From Cryptosporangium phraense (GTDB lineage Bacteria > Actinomycetota > Actinomycetes > Mycobacteriales > Cryptosporangiaceae), in NCBI RefSeq assembly GCF_006912135.1, contig NZ_VIRS01000017.1, positions 62,001-126,000 of the forward strand: a stretch of 64,000 nucleotides of DNA, given 5' to 3'. The notes beneath the pieces are model-generated. The model was not told the origin of the DNA. It ran no database searches and worked only from the letters and a program-made list of their open reading frames with translations. Below, in pieces: positions 41,035 through 49,481 of this stretch. Position numbers and translations under genes: made by a program. Position 1 is the stretch's first letter. Every line of letters starts with the position of its first letter.

Positions 41035-41559
41035 ATGACGCCCACCACGGCCCTCGACATCGCGCTCGGCCTCGCGCTCCTCGCGTACATCGTCTCCCGG
41101 CAGCTCCGCTGGATCCCGGTCGACACCTCGAAGATGTGGCGGATGCCGCTGATCCTTGGCATCGCCGGCCTGTTCCAGCTGGCCGGCCACCGGACCGCCG
41201 TCACGACGGCCGACGTCACGATCCTCGTCCTGTCCGCGATCCTCGCGGTCGCCTCCGGCGTCGCGATGGGGACGACGGCCCGCTTCCGGCCGATCACCAC
41301 GATCCCGGCCAGGCCGTCCCGCGACGGCACGATGCCGACGGTCGAGAGCCGGGTCGGCTGGGTCGGCGTCGGGCTCTGGTTCGGGCTGATCGGTTCCCGG
41401 ATCGCCCTGGACCTCGTCGGGACCCACTTCGGGGCCACGTTCGCCACGTCGGTCGGCGTGATCCTGCTGATCGTCGCGGTGAACCGGGCCGTCCGCACGC
41501 TGGTCTTCTCGGCGCGGCTCGACCACCACATCGCGGGTGGCGTGAGAATGGGCGCGTGA
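41035..41559 (+). CDS. Membrane protein, CcdC/DUF1453-like
   Basis: A 174-residue protein with five hydrophobic segments and a conserved-looking motif SRQLRWIPVDTSKMWRMPLIL after the first helix, which resembles the CcdC/DUF1453 group. Its GTGA overlap with the histidine kinase gene indicates that the two are made together, so it may be an accessory membrane sensor for that kinase. The biochemical role is unknown. Confidence 0.65.
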   Translation: MTPTTALDIALGLALLAYIVSRQLRWIPVDTSKMWRMPLILGIAGLFQLAGHRTAVTTADVTILVLSAILAVASGVAMGTTARFRPITTIPARPSRDGTMPTVESRVGWVGVGLWFGLIGSRIALDLVGTHFGATFATSVGVILLIVAVNRAVRTLVFSARLDHHIAGGVRMGA

Positions 41560-42680
41560 TCCCCGCTCGGCGCCGGTCCCTCTCGATCGCGCTCAACCTC
41601 ATCGGGGCCGCATTCATCTCCTACGACCTGATCGACCGGGCCCTGCGCGACGATCCGCCCTGGATCGCCGCGCCGGCCTGGTTGGCGATCGCCTGCTGGG
41701 TGACGGTCACGTTCCTGCCCGAGCACTTCGCCCGCCGCCGGCTCGGGCTCTACGTCGTGATGATCGTCACCGGCTCGTTCGTCGCCTGCGCCACCAACGT
41801 CCTGGGGTTCGTCCCGGCGGTCGCCGGGCTGATCCCGTTCATCGGCCAGGTCGGCCGCTCCTGGCGCGCGATCGGCGTCGCCGTCGCCGGGTCCGCCGCG
41901 TTGCTCTCGCTCGGCGCGCTCGCGGTCGGCGCGCCTCCGTCGTTGCTGGTCACCGCCCTCTCGTTCCTGCTCGTCATCTGCGTCGGCGGCCTCTCCCGGC
42001 GGCAGTACCGGTCGGCCGAGGCCCAGTCCCGCGTCCTGCTGGAGGAGCGTCTCGCCGTCGAACAGGAACGCGCGCTGGTCGCGACCCTCACCGAACGGTC
42101 GCGCATCGCGCGCGACCTCCACGACGTGCTCGCGCACTCCCTCGGCGGTCTGGTGATCCAGTTGGACGCGGTGGACGCACTGCTCGAATCCGGACGGACC
42201 GACGACGCGCGAAAGCGGGTGATCGCCGCCCGGGAGCTCGCGGTGTCCGGCCTCGACGAGGCCAAGCGCGCGGTGTCGACGCTGCGCGAGCCGGCCGACT
42301 CGGTCGAGGCCGTGTGCGCGGAACTCGTCCGGACGCACCGGGACCTCGGCGGCGAGATCACGGTGGAAGAGTCCGGCGAGCCGGTGTCGCTGGCTCCGGA
42401 CGCGCGGGTCGCGTTCCGGCGTGCGCTCCAGGAACTGCTGACGAACACCCGGCGGCACGCGCCCGGCTCGCCGACCACGCTCCGTCTCGAGTGGACGCCC
42501 GAGGGGCTGACGGTCACCGCGTCGACCGCGCCGGGACCGCCGCCGGCCTATCCGACGCAGGGTGGCGGTCACGGTCTGGCCGGGATGCGTGAACGCGTCG
42601 AGGGCGCGGGCGGCGCGATGATCGTGCGCCGGGAGCCGGCGTTCGCGGTGGAGCTGACGTTGCCGAAGGGTGCCTCATGA
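41556..42680 (+). CDS. NarL-type sensor histidine kinase
   Basis: A 374-residue membrane histidine kinase. The N-terminal ~145 residues hold about five membrane helices, then a coiled region and the HisKA_3 box RIARDLHDVLAHSLGGLVIQ with the phosphorylated His. The ATPase part has ELLTNTRRHA (N-box) and GGGHGLAGMRERV (G2), but the usual VxDNG G1 box reads TASTAPG, a weak or altered site. GTG at 41556 overlaps the upstream membrane gene; the stop overlaps the response regulator. The signal is probably a membrane or cell-envelope stress, as for many kinases of this shape. Confidence 0.91.
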   Translation: MIPARRRSLSIALNLIGAAFISYDLIDRALRDDPPWIAAPAWLAIACWVTVTFLPEHFARRRLGLYVVMIVTGSFVACATNVLGFVPAVAGLIPFIGQVGRSWRAIGVAVAGSAALLSLGALAVGAPPSLLVTALSFLLVICVGGLSRRQYRSAEAQSRVLLEERLAVEQERALVATLTERSRIARDLHDVLAHSLGGLVIQLDAVDALLESGRTDDARKRVIAARELAVSGLDEAKRAVSTLREPADSVEAVCAELVRTHRDLGGEITVEESGEPVSLAPDARVAFRRALQELLTNTRRHAPGSPTTLRLEWTPEGLTVTASTAPGPPPAYPTQGGGHGLAGMRERVEGAGGAMIVRREPAFAVELTLPKGAS

Positions 42681-43315
42681 TCCGGGTGCTGGTCGCCGAC
42701 GATCAGGCGATCGTGCGGGACGGGCTGGTGACGCTGCTCGACCTGGCCGACGACATCGACGTCGTCGGGGCCGCGTCGGACGGGGAAGAAGCGGTGCGCC
42801 TGGTCGCGGACGCGCACCCGGACGTCGTCCTCATGGACCTGCGGATGCCGAACGTGGACGGGGTGGAGGCCACCCGGCGGATCCGGGAGCGGTTCCCGGG
42901 AACCGCCGTCCTGGTGCTGACGACGTACGCGGACGACGAGTCGATCGGCGGGGCGCTCCGGGCCGGAGCCCGGGGCTACCTGACGAAGGACACCGGGCGG
43001 GCGGAGCTGGCGGCGGCCGTGCGGGCGGTGGCGGCCGGGCAGTCGACGTTCGCCCGCGAGGTCGGGGAGCGGCTGATCGGCGGGTTCTCGGCCCCGCCGC
43101 CGGCCGGGGGCCTGCGTGAACGTTTCCCGGCGCTGACCCCGCGTGAGATCGACGTGCTCGACGCGATGACCCAGGGGCACAACAACGCGGCGATCGCGGC
43201 CGAGCTGTTCCTGTCGGTCGCGACCGTGAAGAGCTACGTGAACACGCTCTTCGCCAAGCTCGGCGCCCGCGACCGGGCCCACGCGATCGCGATCGCACTC
43301 GGCCGCGACAGCTGA
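42677..43315 (+). CDS. LuxR/NarL-type response regulator
   Basis: A 212-residue regulator: receiver domain with acidic pair VADDQAIVRDGL, phospho-acceptor Asp in DVVLMDLRMPNVDG, Thr in VLVLTTYADD and Lys in YLTKDTG; then a LuxR HTH with FPALTPREIDVLDAM and NNAAIAAELFLSVATVKSYV (in part). ATG overlaps the kinase stop (ATGA). The downstream MMPL transporter, 65 bases later on the same strand, is a likely target. Confidence 0.93.
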   Translation: MIRVLVADDQAIVRDGLVTLLDLADDIDVVGAASDGEEAVRLVADAHPDVVLMDLRMPNVDGVEATRRIRERFPGTAVLVLTTYADDESIGGALRAGARGYLTKDTGRAELAAAVRAVAAGQSTFAREVGERLIGGFSAPPPAGGLRERFPALTPREIDVLDAMTQGHNNAAIAAELFLSVATVKSYVNTLFAKLGARDRAHAIAIALGRDS

Positions 43316-43379
43316 CTCCACCCCGGTGCCACCCGTGGGTGGTGCCGGTCCACCCGGGCGCGCGCCGACGATCGGCGCC

Positions 43380-45437
43380 ATGGCTGGATCAATCGAACGG
43401 ATCGGCGGCTTCTGCGCCCGCCGGCGGTGGTGGGTGCTCGTCGCCTGGATCGTCATTCTGGTCTCGGCGGTGGCCGGGGCCGCCCGGTTCGCGGAGCCGC
43501 TGACGTCGGAATTCGCGATCGCCGGCATGGAATCGACGGACACCCTCGACCAGGTGCATCAGGAGTTTCCGGCGTCCGGGGCCGACGGCGGCCGGGTCGT
43601 GGTGGCGGGTCCGCTGACGACGACCGACGCCGCGGCGGTGACCGCGCTGGGCCACTCGCTGGCAGCGGTACCGGGGGTGGCGGACGTCTCCAAGCTCACG
43701 CTCGCGCCGGGCGGGAGAGTCGGTTTCTTCGACCTGACGCTCTCCTCCGACAACGTGCCCGGCGGGGTCGCCGCCGCGGTGCGCGCGGCCCGGGCGTCCG
43801 GGCTGCAGGTGGAGGCGTCGTCGGGGCTGGCCGGTGAACCCGCGACGTCGAGTTCCTCGGCCATCGGGATCGTGATCGCGCTGGTCGTGCTGCTGATCAC
43901 GTTCGGATCGCTGGTCGCGGCCGGGCTGCCGCTGCTGACCGCGATCCTCGGGCTGGTCGTGAGCCTGGAGACGATCCACGCGATCACGGCGCTGGTGTCG
44001 CTGAACTCGGTGGCGCCGACGCTGGCGATCCTGCTCGGGCTCGCGGTCGGGATCGACTACGCGCTGTTCGTCGTCAACCGGCACCGGCAGCAGCTTCGGG
44101 CCGGGTCGGCGGACGTGACCGCGTCGATCGCGGCCGCGATGGGGACGGCCGGGACCGCGGTGTTCTACGCGGCGCTGACCGTGATCGCGGCGCTGGCCGG
44201 GCTGGCCGTCGTCCGGATCGGGTTCCTGACCCAGATGGGGCTGGCCGCGGCCGGAGCGGTGCTGGTCGCGATGGTCATGAGCCTGACGCTGACCCCGGCG
44301 CTGCTGGCGTTCGCGGGCCGCCGGATCGTGGGGAGGCGCCGGGCGGCCGGGACACCGCACCGGTTCGCGCACCGGTGGGCCGCGGTGGTGACCCGGTACC
44401 GGGTGGTGGCGGTGATCGGGTCGGTGCTCGTGCTCGCCGTGCTCGCGATCCCGGTCGCCGGGCTCCGCCTGAACCTGCCCGACGACGGCACCGACCCCTC
44501 GTCCGCGACCGACCGCAAGGCCTACGACCTGATCGCCGACGGCTTCGGCCCGGGCGCGAACGGCCCCCTGCTCGTTCTCACCACCGACCGCACCGCGGCG
44601 GCCCGGATCGCCGCGGTCGACGACGTCGCCCGGGTGGTGCCCAGCGGCGTCCACGGCGACGACGTCCTGCTGACCGTGATCCCGGCCAGCGGGCCGTCCG
44701 ACGAGGCGACGGCCACGCTCGTGCGCGCGCTCCGCGACGACGGCTGGCGGGTGACCGGGCAGACCGCGGTCGCGATCGACATCTCGCAGCGGCTGGCGAA
44801 CGCGCTGCCGGTGTACCTCGCGCTGGTGGTCGGGTTCGCGTTCGTCCTGCTGCTGGCGATCTTCCGGTCGATCCTGATTCCGCTGACCGCGACGCTGAGC
44901 TTCCTGCTGAGCCTGGGGGCGGCGCTCGGGTGCACGGTCGCGGTGTTCCAATGGGGGTGGCTCGGCTCGGCGTTCGGCGTCGATCCGGCGGCGCCGTTGC
45001 TGAGCTTCCTGCCGATCCTCGTCATCGGAGTCCTGTTCGGACTCTCGATGGACTACGAGATGTTCCTGGTGTCCGGCATGCGGGAGGAGTTCGCGTCGCA
45101 CGGGGACGCGCAGCGCGCGGTGACGTCCGGGTTCGCGCGCGGGGCGATGGTGGTCGTCGCGGCGGCGCTGATCATGATCGGGGTGTTCGGCGGCGGGGTC
45201 GTGCGGGGGGACGGGACGATCCGGCCGATCGCGTTCGCGCTGGGTGCGGGCGTGCTGACCGACGCGTTCGTGGTCCGGCTGGTGCTGGTCCCGGCGACGA
45301 TGGCGCTGCTCGGCCGGGCCGCATGGTGGCTACCGGGGCGGGCTCTTCCGGGTGAGGGTGGTGATCATTCCTCCGACGAGGAGGAACAGGGCGCCGAGCA
45401 GCGCGAGGCCGCCTACCGCCCGGCCGGTCGCCGCTAG
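43380..45437 (+). CDS. MMPL-family transporter
   Basis: A 685-residue RND/MMPL transporter with two halves of one helix + extracellular domain + five helices. Seen: RRRWWVLVAWIVILVS (TM1), LAVGIDYALFVVNRHRQQ (the conserved GxxxDY proton-relay region of half 1), LPILVIGVLFGLSMDYEMFLVSG (in part; half 2) and MREEF. Such proteins export lipids, or drugs. The last ~35 codons are hydrophilic and overlap the sorting signal of the antisense surface-protein gene by 108 bases. Start ATG 43380. A two-component system sits immediately upstream. Confidence 0.93.
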   Translation: MAGSIERIGGFCARRRWWVLVAWIVILVSAVAGAARFAEPLTSEFAIAGMESTDTLDQVHQEFPASGADGGRVVVAGPLTTTDAAAVTALGHSLAAVPGVADVSKLTLAPGGRVGFFDLTLSSDNVPGGVAAAVRAARASGLQVEASSGLAGEPATSSSSAIGIVIALVVLLITFGSLVAAGLPLLTAILGLVVSLETIHAITALVSLNSVAPTLAILLGLAVGIDYALFVVNRHRQQLRAGSADVTASIAAAMGTAGTAVFYAALTVIAALAGLAVVRIGFLTQMGLAAAGAVLVAMVMSLTLTPALLAFAGRRIVGRRRAAGTPHRFAHRWAAVVTRYRVVAVIGSVLVLAVLAIPVAGLRLNLPDDGTDPSSATDRKAYDLIADGFGPGANGPLLVLTTDRTAAARIAAVDDVARVVPSGVHGDDVLLTVIPASGPSDEATATLVRALRDDGWRVTGQTAVAIDISQRLANALPVYLALVVGFAFVLLLAIFRSILIPLTATLSFLLSLGAALGCTVAVFQWGWLGSAFGVDPAAPLLSFLPILVIGVLFGLSMDYEMFLVSGMREEFASHGDAQRAVTSGFARGAMVVVAAALIMIGVFGGGVVRGDGTIRPIAFALGAGVLTDAFVVRLVLVPATMALLGRAAWWLPGRALPGEGGDHSSDEEEQGAEQREAAYRPAGRR

Positions 45438-48400
45438 GCCCGGCCGCGGCCCCGGGGTCGCGGCCGGCACCGCGGCCGAGGCGGTGTCGTTCTTGTGGTC
45501 GGGATCCAGCGGGTACACGGCCGCTGCCCTCGCCGAAAGCGTCCACGGCTTCGCCCCGGCCCGCAGGCGCAACCGCAACACCGGCGCCGCTCCCGGCGTC
45601 AGCGCCCCGACCGTCCACCGCCCGTCCGAGTACGACCCCACCGACGGATCCGCGCCGGCCGGGCCGGGGCCGGTGGGCATCCGTACCGTGACGGTCACGC
45701 CGGAGGCCGCGTCCGGGCCGGTGTTCGAGACCGTGACGACGGCGTCCACCGCGGCCGGGCCCGAGCGCGTCACCGTCACCGACGTCGCCAGGTCCGCGCC
45801 CGGAATCCAGGCGACGGCCTGGGCCGCGTTGTCGCTCGGATCCGGGTCCAGCGCCCCCGACTGCGTGATTCGCACCTCGTTCACCGCCCGGGCCACGTAA
45901 GTCACCGCCACGATCACGGTCAGCGTCGCCGATGCCCCGTCGGCCAGCGTCCCCACCGACCACACCCGACCGGCCCGGTCGAACGTCCCCTGGCTGGTCG
46001 TCACCCCGATGATCCTCGCGGACAGCCGCATCGGATCGATCGCCTCGACGTCGGTCGCCGGGCTCGGCCCCGCGTTCGAGACTGTCACCGTGTAGGTCAG
46101 GACGTCGCCGATCTGCGCCTCGGCCGGGCTGACGGTCTTGGTGATCGACAGGTTCGCCTGCGGCTGCACGGTCAGCGTCAGCGACGTCAGGTCGTTCGAC
46201 GCGTCGACGTCCCGCTCGTCGACCGACGCCAGCGAGGCGGTGCCGGTGTACTGGCCGGCGGTGGTCGCGGTGACGGTGGCGGTCAGCCGCGCGACCGCCC
46301 CCACGGCCAGCGTGCCGATCGTCCAGACCCCGGCCGGGTCGATCGAACCGTCGCCGTTGGCGCCGGTGACCGCCACCCCGGCCGGTACCGAGCTGTGGAC
46401 GACCACGGCGGTGGCCACGTTCGGCCCGCGGTTCGTCGCGGTCAGGGTCACGGTCGTCCGCTCGCCGACGACCAGCGTCGACCGGCCGATCGTGGCGTGC
46501 ACGGCCAGGTCGACCGGCGTCGGCGACGCGGAGAACGACGCGTACGCGGTGTTGTCGGCCGGGTCCGGGTCCACCGTGCCCGGATCCTCGGCCGCCGCCA
46601 CGTTGCCGACCGTCCGCGCCGCACCGACCCGCACCCGGAGCGTCAGCGTCGCCGGAGCGGCCCCGGCCGCCAGCCCGCCGACGTCCCACCGCGCGGACCC
46701 GACGTCGACCGTGCCCTGGCTCACCGAGTAGCCGACCAGCACGTCGGCTCCGAGCGCGCCGAGCCGCTCGCGCACCACCACGGCCGGCGCCGGATCCGGC
46801 CCGGCGTTGGACACCCGGACCACGTACGTGACGACGTCACCGACCGAGACGCCGGCCGGGGACACGGTCTTGGTGATCGACAGGTCGGCCTGCGCGGGCC
46901 GCACGGTCAGCTGGGCGGTGTCCACGTCGTTCAGCGGGTTCGCGTCCGCCGGGATGGCCGAGACCAGGGCAGCCGTCACGCTCACGGTGCCGGACGCGCT
47001 CGGCCGGACGACGAGGTCGAGCGTCGCGGTGGCGCCGACGGCCAGCGCGCCGATCGTCCACCGGCCCGAGGACGCGTCGTACGCGCCGGTCGACGGCGTC
47101 GCCGAGTCGAGCGTCAGCAGGCTCGGCAGCGGCACGGCGACCGCGACCGCCGTCGCCGCGCGCTGCCCGACGTTGTGGGCGGTCACCGCGATGCGGGTCG
47201 GCCGACCGGCGCGCGGCGCGAAGTCGCTGTCGAAGGCCGTGACCGCGAGGTCGGTCGCCGGCGTGGACGCGTTGAGCGTCACCGAGGCGCTGTTGTCGGC
47301 CTGGTTCGCGTCCGGCTGGTCCGTCCCGGTGATCGTCGCGCCGTTGGTGACCGCCCCGGCGCTCACCACGTCCGCGGCCAGCGTCAGCGTCCGGCTGTCG
47401 CCGGACGCGAGGAGCGGAACGGTCCAAGCGCCGGTGGCCGCCGTGTAGGTGGTTCCGACGCCCGCTACGGACGAGACGTACGCCAGGCCGTTGGCGACCT
47501 GATCGCTCACCGTGACGTTCCGGGCGGCGCTCGGGCCGGCGTTGCGCAGCGTCACGGTCAGCGTGATCCGGTCGCCGACCGCCGGCGACGTCGGCGACGC
47601 GACCAGCGTCAGCCCGAGATCGGCGCGGATCGGGATCGACGCCGTGCCGGTCGCGCTCACCGACTGCCCGATCGGGGTGACCGCGGCGGCGGTCGCGGTG
47701 TTCGTGATCGTGCCGGCCGCGGTGATCGTGCTGTCGGCCAGCGTCGTCGACCCGGTGCAGGTCGTGCTCGCCCCCGGCGCCAGAGTGGCCGCGGCGCAGC
47801 TGATCGAGCCGGTCGTCACCCGGTTGTCGGTGACGGTCAGGTGGTCGAGCGCGGCGCCGCCGGTATTCGTCAGCGTGTAGGTGTAGTCCACGGTCTGGCC
47901 GATCTGGTACGGCCCGGCCGTCGCCGGCTGGGTCGTGACGCTGAGCGCGGCCCGCACCGGGACGGTCAGCGTGCTGGTCACCGGTGTGAGCGGGAGCCCG
48001 GCGAGGTCGGCGGACGCGGTCGCCGTGCTGGTGATCGCGCCCGCGCTGACGTCGGCGGCGGTGACCGTGTGCGTGCCCCGGCAGATCGTGGTCCCGCCCG
48101 GGTCGGGCAGCGCCGGGACCGTCGTCGCGTCGCAGGTGATCGCCGTGGTGGAGCCCGAGTCGGTCACGACCAGGTTCGAGATCGTCCCGAGGCTGCCGTT
48201 GGAGACCATGAACTCGTACGGCACCGCGGTGCCTGCGGTCAGCGTCGCCGGGAGCGGCGTGCCGGCCCGGCTGACCTGCTTGACCAGGCGCAGGTCTCCG
48301 AGCCGGTTGATCGTCGAGGCGGTCACGTCGCTGATCAGGTGGACGTCGGTCGCGCCGCCGCTGGACGCGGTGAAGCCGAACTTGTAGCTCGACGGCGGGT

Positions 48401-49409
48401 TGTCGGGCGCGGGCACGTCGAGAATCTGGTGCCAGCTGTCGGCGTCGCCGTACCGGATCAGCACGACGACCCGGGGGTTGGGCGCCGGCGTGACCTGCAC
48501 GTTGACCCAGCGCCGGGCCACCTCGGGGTTCGCGGTCGTCACCCGCAGCGTGTCGGTGAGCGTGCTCGTCGGCTGCCCGGGCGGGCCGGTGGTGGTCGAG
48601 GCCAGGTAGCAGTAGCCGGTGGTGCCGCTGCCCGACCCGCGCAGCGTGACGACGTTCCGCTCCAGACGGTCGCTGTCGCTGGAGCCGGACCGCTGCCCGG
48701 CCGGGCAGCCCTGGCCGCGATTCTCGACGTCGCGGAGGAAGTTGCCGTAGACGTCGAAGCCGAGTCCCAGGTAGCCGCCGGCGACGCCCGGGTTGGCGCC
48801 GCTCTGCGCGTACCCGAGGCTGCCCCCGTATCCGCCCACCGAGCTGGCGCCGGTCGAGCCGTCGACGAGGAAGAACGCCAGCCCGTCGCCGGGGTCGACG
48901 TCGGGCGCCGGCTGGCTGTACTGGTACTGGGCGAACGTCACCGAGAGCCCGGCCGGCGCCGGGATCGGCCGCTGGTAGACCGCGGCCGCGGTGGCGTTGA
49001 CCCGGGCGTCGGTGAGCTGCAGGTAGCCGGGCGCGGCCCCGGCCACCGGCGCCGGCCCGACGCCGGTGGCGGCGCAGCCCGGGATCGCCGCCGAGCCGCT
49101 CGACGGGCTCGGCGCGGCGCTGCCGGGGGCGGCGCCGGTCAGGCAGGTCTGGCCGCTGACCGCCCAGTTCGGATCGGGCACCGACGAAGAGTGGAAGTCC
49201 TGCCCCAGCACGGCGGTACCCCCGGTCGGGGGCGCCGCCGCAGCTGCCACAGTCGCCGCGGCCACCCCGGCCGCCGTCGTGGCTGCGGCCGCCGCCGTGG
49301 CCGGGAACCGCGGACCGGGCAGTGGGGCCAGGACGAGCGCGCCCGGCATCACCAGGGCTAGCAGGGCCGCCGCACAGGCGGCGAGCCGGAGCCGCACAAC
49401 CCTCCCCAT
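45330..49409 (-). CDS. Sortase-anchored lectin/DUF11-repeat surface protein
   Basis: A 1359-residue exported protein. Signal peptide (~1-45), then a legume-lectin-like domain (~65-310) with DGLAFFLVDG and LGFDVYGNFLRDVE, then about eight DUF11/CARDB-type Ig repeats (~330-1300), several opening with ADLSITKTVSPA or similar and ending DPDPADNTA-like. The C-terminus has LAATG (1325), a hydrophobic helix and TRKSPPR, the sorting signal of class E sortases in actinobacteria. It should stand out from the wall and bind carbohydrate. ATG at 49409 is chosen; the ribosome site is weak. No sortase gene is in the window. Confidence 0.9.
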   Translation of the reverse strand: MGRVVRLRLAACAAALLALVMPGALVLAPLPGPRFPATAAAAATTAAGVAAATVAAAAAPPTGGTAVLGQDFHSSSVPDPNWAVSGQTCLTGAAPGSAAPSPSSGSAAIPGCAATGVGPAPVAGAAPGYLQLTDARVNATAAAVYQRPIPAPAGLSVTFAQYQYSQPAPDVDPGDGLAFFLVDGSTGASSVGGYGGSLGYAQSGANPGVAGGYLGLGFDVYGNFLRDVENRGQGCPAGQRSGSSDSDRLERNVVTLRGSGSGTTGYCYLASTTTGPPGQPTSTLTDTLRVTTANPEVARRWVNVQVTPAPNPRVVVLIRYGDADSWHQILDVPAPDNPPSSYKFGFTASSGGATDVHLISDVTASTINRLGDLRLVKQVSRAGTPLPATLTAGTAVPYEFMVSNGSLGTISNLVVTDSGSTTAITCDATTVPALPDPGGTTICRGTHTVTAADVSAGAITSTATASADLAGLPLTPVTSTLTVPVRAALSVTTQPATAGPYQIGQTVDYTYTLTNTGGAALDHLTVTDNRVTTGSISCAAATLAPGASTTCTGSTTLADSTITAAGTITNTATAAAVTPIGQSVSATGTASIPIRADLGLTLVASPTSPAVGDRITLTVTLRNAGPSAARNVTVSDQVANGLAYVSSVAGVGTTYTAATGAWTVPLLASGDSRTLTLAADVVSAGAVTNGATITGTDQPDANQADNSASVTLNASTPATDLAVTAFDSDFAPRAGRPTRIAVTAHNVGQRAATAVAVAVPLPSLLTLDSATPSTGAYDASSGRWTIGALAVGATATLDLVVRPSASGTVSVTAALVSAIPADANPLNDVDTAQLTVRPAQADLSITKTVSPAGVSVGDVVTYVVRVSNAGPDPAPAVVVRERLGALGADVLVGYSVSQGTVDVGSARWDVGGLAAGAAPATLTLRVRVGAARTVGNVAAAEDPGTVDPDPADNTAYASFSASPTPVDLAVHATIGRSTLVVGERTTVTLTATNRGPNVATAVVVHSSVPAGVAVTGANGDGSIDPAGVWTIGTLAVGAVARLTATVTATTAGQYTGTASLASVDERDVDASNDLTSLTLTVQPQANLSITKTVSPAEAQIGDVLTYTVTVSNAGPSPATDVEAIDPMRLSARIIGVTTSQGTFDRAGRVWSVGTLADGASATLTVIVAVTYVARAVNEVRITQSGALDPDPSDNAAQAVAWIPGADLATSVTVTRSGPAAVDAVVTVSNTGPDAASGVTVTVRMPTGPGPAGADPSVGSYSDGRWTVGALTPGAAPVLRLRLRAGAKPWTLSARAAAVYPLDPDHKNDTASAAVPAATPGPRPGLAATGRAVGGLALLGALFLLVGGMITTLTRKSPPR

Positions 49410-49481
49410 CGCCGTGTTCGCATCCGTCAGAATAGGCGAAAACGGACGTTAGGCGAGTGTGCGCGCGGCTCCGGGGCTACC

